Source of the DNA: DATJFX01 sp035495465
Lineage (GTDB): Bacteria; Patescibacteriota; Doudnabacteria; UBA920; O2-02-FULL-48-8
Direction: 5' to 3'
NCBI GenBank assembly: GCA_035495465.1
Contig: DATJFX010000040.1
Coordinates: 1 to 16,938, forward strand
DNA: 16,938 nucleotides
Shown: positions 12,561 through 16,938 of the stretch, piece after piece
Layout: each line of letters starts with the position of its first letter
Position numbering within the stretch: position 1 is the stretch's first letter
Made by a program: the position numbers and the translations under genes
Notes under the pieces: generated by a model
Seen by the model: only the letters and a program-made list of their open reading frames with translations
Database searches by the model: none
What the model was told of the DNA's origin: nothing

Positions 12561-13805
12561 ATGTTGCAATCCCAATTATTCACCAAAGTTTTGCGAGATG
12601 CGCCTAAAGATGAGCAAGCTATTAATGCTCAGCTTTTAATTCGCGCCGGATTTATTCATAAAGAAATGACTGGCGTGTATTCGTATTTGCCGCTCGGTTT
12701 GAAAGTTTTAGAAAATATCAAAAAAATTGTCCGACAAGAAATGGATGCTATTGGCGGTCAGGAATTGATCATGACCAGTTTGCAGTCCAAAGAACTTTGG
12801 GAAAAAACCGATCGCTGGGATGATAAAAAAGTAGATATTTGGTTTAAATCCAAATTGAAAAATGGCGCCGAAGTAGGTCTAGGTTGGTCGCACGAAGAAC
12901 AAATTACAGAAATGATGAAGGAATATCTGAGTAGCTACCGGGATTTGCCAGTTTATGTATATCAATTCCAAACAAAGCTTCGCAATGAATTGCGAGCCAA
13001 ATCCGGAATCTTGCGCGGCCGGGAATTTTTAATGAAGGACATGTATTCCTACAGCACTACGAAAGAGGCCCACGAAGAATTTTACCAAAAAGTTATTCAA
13101 GCCTATCATAAAATTTTTGAGCGCGTGGGATTGGGCGATAAAACTTTTTTAACTTTCGCCTCGGGCGGTGCGTTCACACAATTTAGTCATGAGTTTCAGA
13201 CCCTAACTGAAACCGGAGAAGATACTATCTATCTAGATCGGAAGAAAAAAATCGCGGTTAATAAAGAGGTTTTAACAGCCGAAGTTTTAGATCAACTTAA
13301 ATTAAAAAAGGCGGATTTAGAAGAAGTGAAAGCGTCAGAAACTGGCAATATCTTTAATTTCGGTTCGGTAAAATCTGAACAAATGGGTTTGTATTATAAA
13401 GATCAAGCCGGAGCGAACCAACCAGTCATTTTAGGGTCGTACGGTATAGGTATAAGCCGACTGATGGGGACACTGGTTGAAATATTTCATGATGAAAAAG
13501 GAATTTTATGGCCAGAAAGCGTCGCACCGTTTGATTTACATTTGATCAATATCGCAAAAGACTCCAAATCTTCTGAAAAATTGTATGAAACTTTACAGAA
13601 GGAAGGATTTTCGGTACTATATGACCAACGAGATGCGACGCCTGGCGCGAAATTTGCAGACAGTGATTTGATCGGCTTACCGATCCGAATCTTAGTCTCA
13701 GATAAGACTTTAAATGAAGATGCAGTGGAAATAAAATACCGAAATTCTGAAAAAACTACACTTATCAAAATTAAAGATCTGCCAAAAAACCTCAAAACCC
13801 GGTAG
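12561..13805 (+). CDS. proS: Proline-tRNA ligase, short form without the editing (INS) domain
   Basis: Charges tRNA-Pro with proline in the cytosol. It has 414 residues, against about 570 for typical bacterial ProRS. Class II motifs are visible: motif 1 region GVYSYLPLGLKVLENI (39-54), motif 2 region NELRAKSGILRGREFLMKDMYSY (142-164), and motif 3 GSYGIGISRLMG (292-303). The family segment ASGGAFTQFSHEFQ (200-213) is present. Between motifs 2 and 3, where bacterial enzymes carry the roughly 180-residue INS domain that hydrolyses Ala-tRNA-Pro, there are only about 40 linker residues (224-262). The anticodon-binding domain follows (APFDLHLINI to the end). INS-less ProRS is known in alphaproteobacteria, so this may be a lineage trait. 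A free-standing editing factor could compensate, but none is in the window. Confidence 0.95.
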   Translation: MLQSQLFTKVLRDAPKDEQAINAQLLIRAGFIHKEMTGVYSYLPLGLKVLENIKKIVRQEMDAIGGQELIMTSLQSKELWEKTDRWDDKKVDIWFKSKLKNGAEVGLGWSHEEQITEMMKEYLSSYRDLPVYVYQFQTKLRNELRAKSGILRGREFLMKDMYSYSTTKEAHEEFYQKVIQAYHKIFERVGLGDKTFLTFASGGAFTQFSHEFQTLTETGEDTIYLDRKKKIAVNKEVLTAEVLDQLKLKKADLEEVKASETGNIFNFGSVKSEQMGLYYKDQAGANQPVILGSYGIGISRLMGTLVEIFHDEKGILWPESVAPFDLHLINIAKDSKSSEKLYETLQKEGFSVLYDQRDATPGAKFADSDLIGLPIRILVSDKTLNEDAVEIKYRNSEKTTLIKIKDLPKNLKTR

Positions 13806-13807
13806 TA

Positions 13808-13846
13808 GAAGTTCGATCGGCTGACGCCGAAAGAAAATTGAACTTC
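13808..13846 (+). promoter_or_regulatory. Hairpin element between proS and mreB
   Basis: GAAGTTC (13808-13814) pairs with GAACTTC (13840-13846), and inside it TCGGC (13817-13821) pairs with GCCGA (13826-13830) around a TGAC loop. There is no U-tract, so it is not a classical terminator. Its right arm overlaps the likely -35 of the mre operon, so it may mark an operator or the 3' end of proS mRNA. Confidence 0.4.
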
Positions 13847-13867
13847 ACTATAGGGCCAACATAATAA
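13838..13867 (+). promoter_or_regulatory. Probable promoter of mreB-mreC-mreD-mrdA
   Basis: TTGAAC (13838-13843) followed after 18 bp by TAATAA (13862-13867), or ATAATA after 17 bp. The leader to the ATG at 13915 would be about 40 nt and lacks an obvious Shine-Dalgarno. Moderate match only. Confidence 0.4.
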
Positions 13868-13914
13868 ATAAAAAATCCAAACCAAAAATCCGATTTGCAA
13901 GTAATTTCCCTCAC

Positions 13915-14973
13915 ATGGCACTTCTAGATTTTGTTTACGACAAATTTTCAAAAGATATCGGAATTGATTTGGGTACAGCCAATACTCTTGTCTATGTAAA
14001 AGGCAAGGGTATTATTATTAATGAGCCATCAGTCGTGGCTATTAATCAAAAAACCAAACAGATTTTAGCGATTGGTGATGAAGCTAAACGCATGGTCGGT
14101 CGAACCCCGGCGCATATTGTAGCTCACAGGCCGCTTGTGGATGGAGTGATATCGGATTTTGAAATTACGGAAACCATGCTTCGATATTTTATCGAAAAGG
14201 TTAATCAGGCGACTTTTGGTTTTTTATCCCGGCCGCAGGTAGTCGTGGGGATTCCGTCAGGTGTAACTGAAGTAGAAAAAAGAGCTGTTCAGGACGCGAC
14301 TTTAAATGCAGGCGCGCGGATGGCTTATTTGATCGAAGAGCCTATGGCTGCCGCAATTGGCGCCAGACTTCCGGTGCAGGATCCCGCCGGCTACTTTATA
14401 GTGGACATTGGTGGCGGCACTTCGGAAATTGCTGTGATTTCTTTAGGGGGTATTGTAGTATCGCGAAGTCTCCGAGTAGCCGGAGATGAAATGAATGAAA
14501 ATATTATACAATTTGCACGCGATGAGTTTAATTTACTCTTAGGCGAACGAACGGCTGAGGAGGTGAAAATTAAAATCGGCACTGCAATTCCTAACAAAGA
14601 ACGGACCAAAACCCAGATCCGCGGAAGAGATTTAGTTTCTGGACTACCCAAAGAAATTACAATAACTGATGAACAGGTTCGCCACGCAATCGCGCGATCG
14701 GTTCGAACAATAGTAAATAACATCAAATCGGTAGTAGAAGAAACGCCACCGGAGTTAGTGTCTGATATTATGGACCGTGGCATTACTTTGGCCGGAGGCG
14801 GTGCGCTACTGCGGGGACTGGATAAAATGATTGCCAACGAAACAGATATGCCAGTACAAATTGCGGACGATCCACTCACAGCTGTAGTTCGCGGCGCGGG
14901 GATAGTTTTAGAAGACTTAAATACTTTAAGAGATATGTTGGTTTTGACGGAATTTGAACAAATACCAAGATAA
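13915..14973 (+). CDS. mreB: Rod-shape-determining actin homologue MreB (paralogue 2, mre operon)
   Basis: Actin-like filament protein organising the elongation machinery with MreC, MreD and PBP2. It has 352 residues. Phosphate-1 motif IGIDLGTANTLVYV (15-28), phosphate-2 motif VDIGGGTSEIAVISLGG, and adenosine motif LAGGGALLRGLDKMI. The N-terminus MALLDFVYDKFSKD is longer and more amphipathic than that of the first MreB and fits a membrane-binding helix (inference). It heads the classical mreB-mreC-mreD-PBP2 order, so this is the copy most likely to act in the canonical elongasome. mreC begins 8 nt after its stop. Confidence 0.95.
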   Translation: MALLDFVYDKFSKDIGIDLGTANTLVYVKGKGIIINEPSVVAINQKTKQILAIGDEAKRMVGRTPAHIVAHRPLVDGVISDFEITETMLRYFIEKVNQATFGFLSRPQVVVGIPSGVTEVEKRAVQDATLNAGARMAYLIEEPMAAAIGARLPVQDPAGYFIVDIGGGTSEIAVISLGGIVVSRSLRVAGDEMNENIIQFARDEFNLLLGERTAEEVKIKIGTAIPNKERTKTQIRGRDLVSGLPKEITITDEQVRHAIARSVRTIVNNIKSVVEETPPELVSDIMDRGITLAGGGALLRGLDKMIANETDMPVQIADDPLTAVVRGAGIVLEDLNTLRDMLVLTEFEQIPR

Positions 14974-14981
14974 GGGGAAGT

Positions 14982-15782
14982 ATGCGTTTTATTTATACTA
15001 AAACTTTTGCTAAGATTTTTACAATTTTCGTTATCTTAGCTTTTTTTATTATTTTAGATGCTACTGGCTATATTACATTTTTTAAAAATTGGTTCTTAGA
15101 AGGATTTGGGTTTATAGAAACGCGGGTAAGTAATTTATCCAATGACGTAAAAAGCGGGCTAAGCACAATTTTTACCATCAAACGTTTGGCTCATGATAAT
15201 GCTCTACTAAATCAAACCGTAGACCAATTATCTTTTGAGAACGCGAGACTCAAATCAGCTCAAGATGAAAATTCCGCTTTACGTAAAGCTTTGAATTTTA
15301 AACAGCAGTCAACTTTTAATCTACTAGCTGTAAATGTTTTAACTTTAGATCCCACGGGTTTTACGCAAACCATCACGATCGATAAAGGACAAAGTTCCGG
15401 ACTTAAGGTTAATCAACCCATTGTAGTTTCGCCTGGAATCCTGGTGGGTAAAATAACCAAACTTTACAACGACTCCGCGGAAGTCACTTTGATTACCGAT
15501 CCTTCTATCACTGTCAATGCAGAGGTGGTGGATTCTGGAGCCAGGGGGCTTTTGCGCGGCGAACACGGGCTTAGCTTACTGCTTGATCTCGTTACTCAAA
15601 ACGAATTAATCAAGTCAGGTGATTCCGTGATCAGTTCCGGGTTGTCAGATGATTATCCCCGAGGCCTTCTGATTGGCCAGGTGTCAGCATTTCGTTCGAA
15701 TGCCACGGATCTTTTTCAAAAAGCTTATGTCTCTCCGGCTGCGGATTTACGCAATTTAAGATTTTTATTTGCAATTCAATGA
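14982..15782 (+). CDS. mreC: Rod-shape-determining protein MreC
   Basis: Bitopic membrane protein that links MreB and MreD to PBP2 and activates wall synthesis. It has 266 residues. A membrane helix lies at about 9-29 (FAKIFTIFVILAFFIILDATG), then a coiled coil of about 60-105 (LLNQTVDQLSFENARLKSAQ and on), then the beta-rich MreC domain with GLKVNQPIVV, GILVGKITKLYNDSAEVTLITD and DSGARGLLRGEHG, close to the family pattern. AAGGGG (14972-14977) lies 4 nt before the ATG and overlaps the mreB stop, one of the few Shine-Dalgarno-like sites in the window. The stop overlaps the mreD ATG (ATGA). Confidence 0.94.
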   Translation: MRFIYTKTFAKIFTIFVILAFFIILDATGYITFFKNWFLEGFGFIETRVSNLSNDVKSGLSTIFTIKRLAHDNALLNQTVDQLSFENARLKSAQDENSALRKALNFKQQSTFNLLAVNVLTLDPTGFTQTITIDKGQSSGLKVNQPIVVSPGILVGKITKLYNDSAEVTLITDPSITVNAEVVDSGARGLLRGEHGLSLLLDLVTQNELIKSGDSVISSGLSDDYPRGLLIGQVSAFRSNATDLFQKAYVSPAADLRNLRFLFAIQ

Positions 15783-16309
15783 GACGAATAATTCTTTGGT
15801 TTTTTACAATAATTATTCTAATTCTGATCCAAACCGCGATCTTAGCGCCTTTTCGATTGCTGCCTATGAACCTCCCTTTAGTATTGGTAGTTGTCAGTTT
15901 GTTGTTTGCAAGTTTTAATTTTGGGCTGACTTTAGCATTGGGTTCGGGGATTGTCTTAGATATTTTATCAGGCCTTCCTGATGGAGTTTTTGCCATTGCT
16001 TTCGTCTTAGTATTTTTATTGTTATATTTTATAGTGCACAATATCCTTACTAAAGAGCCGAATATGTTGATCTTGTTTTCTGCCGTAGCGGCTGGGACTT
16101 TGGTTTATTATATTCTGATGATTGGTATCACTGAATTTTTCTCATTTTTTGGCTCTAGGCATTTGATTGATGTAAAAGGCGTGCTAATTATGGATTTAGC
16201 GAAAAATTTAATTTTTAATCTAGTATTTACTTACCCAGTGCTTCAGGTTTATCTGTGGATCGAAAAACTAACCCAAAAAATTACCAAGCCCAATGCCCAA
16301 TCCATTTGA
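15779..16309 (+). CDS. mreD: Rod-shape-determining protein MreD
   Basis: Polytopic membrane partner of MreC in the elongation complex. It has 176 residues, hydrophobic throughout, with about five or six predicted helices (near 5-25, 32-48, 50-66, 72-92, 97-120 and 145-165). Sequence conservation in this family is low. The assignment rests on size, topology, the early PFRLLPMNLPLVLVV and LDILSGLPDG segments (MreD typically has a D-hydrophobic-G turn here), and its place between mreC and the PBP2 gene. It overlaps mreC by 4 nt and mrdA by 17 nt. Confidence 0.88.
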   Translation: MRRIILWFFTIIILILIQTAILAPFRLLPMNLPLVLVVVSLLFASFNFGLTLALGSGIVLDILSGLPDGVFAIAFVLVFLLLYFIVHNILTKEPNMLILFSAVAAGTLVYYILMIGITEFFSFFGSRHLIDVKGVLIMDLAKNLIFNLVFTYPVLQVYLWIEKLTQKITKPNAQSI

Positions 16310-16938
16310 AACCAATTTCAATACCGGAAAAAAAATTAAACGTTCTAAAAATCTAAATTTTGACGAAGCTTTTTTGGACTCGGACGATAAGGATGCCGAA
16401 GTATTGGATGATGAGCGAGATCATTTAAATTATCGGGTGTTAGGAACTCTTATGGTCGTGGGGCTTTTGGTATTAGGCATTCGAATCGTTAATTTACAGA
16501 TCGTTCACGGTTCAGAATATCGATCCCTGGCTGAAGGCAACAAACTCAGAGTTCAGTACGTCTTAGCGCCACGGGGCCTGCTTTTGGATCGCAACGGTCA
16601 GACCATTGTTGCCAATACTCCCAGTTTTGAAGTAGACGTGGTGCCGGCAGATCTTTCGAAAGACCCAGAAGAATTTACCCAGATTTTAACTGAAGTCAGC
16701 CAAATCTTAAATCGTCCGTACGATGAGCTTTTAGATATTATAAAAAATATGAATTTTGATTCTTACCAAGCCCAAACTTTGGCCGAAGATATCACGAAGG
16801 ACCAGGCTTTGGTTTTGATCGGCAAACAGGAAAATTATAAAGGTTTTGTCGTGGAAAATAATCCGATTCGGGATTACAAAGATCCTTTAGCTTTTACTCA
16901 TCTTACGGGCTATACGGGCAAAATTACGAAAGACGAAC
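16293..16938 (+). CDS. mrdA: Penicillin-binding protein 2, N-terminal part (truncated by window)
   Basis: Monofunctional class B transpeptidase for lateral wall synthesis, anchored in the inner membrane. Only the first 215 residues are visible and the frame runs off the window. Residues 1-46 are a charged cytosolic tail rich in Asp and Glu (DEAFLDSDDKDAEVLDDERD), longer and more acidic than usual. A single membrane helix lies at about 47-66 (LGTLMVVGLLVLGIRIV). The pedestal start follows with the signature APRGLLLDRNGQTIVANTPSF (about 92-112), present in nearly all class B PBPs. The start at ATG 16293 lies inside the end of mreD (17-nt overlap, different frame) and lacks a Shine-Dalgarno. Later in-frame ATGs fall within or after the membrane helix, so 16293 is preferred. 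The transpeptidase Ser is beyond the window. Confidence 0.92.
   Translation, partial: MPNPFETNFNTGKKIKRSKNLNFDEAFLDSDDKDAEVLDDERDHLNYRVLGTLMVVGLLVLGIRIVNLQIVHGSEYRSLAEGNKLRVQYVLAPRGLLLDRNGQTIVANTPSFEVDVVPADLSKDPEEFTQILTEVSQILNRPYDELLDIIKNMNFDSYQAQTLAEDITKDQALVLIGKQENYKGFVVENNPIRDYKDPLAFTHLTGYTGKITKDE

Noticed and set aside
13487..13951. 154-codon minus-strand frame over the proS end
   Set aside because: Antisense shadow of proS and the intergenic region, with no recognisable protein features.
14391..14879. 162-codon minus-strand frame inside mreB
   Set aside because: Antisense shadow of a highly conserved gene; Ser/Pro-rich, low-complexity product.
1..16938. tRNA genes, CRISPR arrays, transposases, prophage or defence genes
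   Set aside because: None recognised on either strand; no evenly spaced direct repeats were seen.

Overview
The window reads as a chromosomal segment of a bacterium of the Candidate Phyla Radiation (Patescibacteria), probably from the Parcubacteria-like lineages. That placement is an inference. It rests on very compact, mostly overlapping genes of moderate-to-low G+C, near absence of Shine-Dalgarno sequences, a short proline-tRNA ligase, a MurA with Asp in place of the catalytic Cys, a PEGA-domain membrane protein, and a 20-bp CCTGCC-type palindrome that I recall as frequent in CPR genomes. UGA behaves as an ordinary stop, which argues against the UGA=Gly CPR lineages (Gracilibacteria, Absconditabacteria).

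Layout. Bases 1-617: 3' end of gpmI. Bases 636-2755: recJ and an RNase HI gene, abutting tail to tail a minus-strand PEGA-domain gene (2756-3652). Bases 3707-7487: a cell-wall and shape operon, murB-murA-NUDIX-mreB (first MreB paralogue). Bases 7488-8638: about 1.15 kb without a credible protein gene but dense in structure. It holds a palindromic repeat, a canonical promoter driving a roughly 480-nt, hairpin-rich RNA with two tandem terminators, a second canonical promoter driving a long imperfect dyad (structured RNA or MITE-like element), and several more hairpins. Bases 8603-9004, minus strand: a 99-residue membrane protein with its own consensus promoter, Shine-Dalgarno and terminator. Bases 9049-12541: holB-like clamp-loader gene, a seven-repeat Asp-box lipoprotein, frr and rseP. 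Bases 12549-13805: proS. Bases 13838-16938: mreB (second paralogue), mreC, mreD and the 5' part of the PBP2 gene mrdA, running off the window.

How the genes fit together. MurB and MurA carry out the first two committed steps of peptidoglycan precursor synthesis. MreB, MreC, MreD and PBP2 form the elongation complex that inserts wall material. RseP, RRF, ProRS, RecJ, RNase HI and the clamp loader are housekeeping functions. Several mRNAs (recJ, holB, proS, and approximately murB and the PEGA gene) have a -10-like hexamer placed so that transcription would start at or within about 3 nt of the AUG, so they are probably leaderless. The two apparent non-coding RNAs and the small membrane gene instead have full -35/-10 promoters with 17-bp spacers.

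The best candidate for something undescribed is the 7638-8120 RNA. It has a clear promoter, at least nine helices, two terminators, a competing long-range pairing, and an internal Shine-Dalgarno followed by an AUG-UGA start-stop. I could not match it by eye to RNase P RNA, tmRNA, SRP RNA or group I/II introns.
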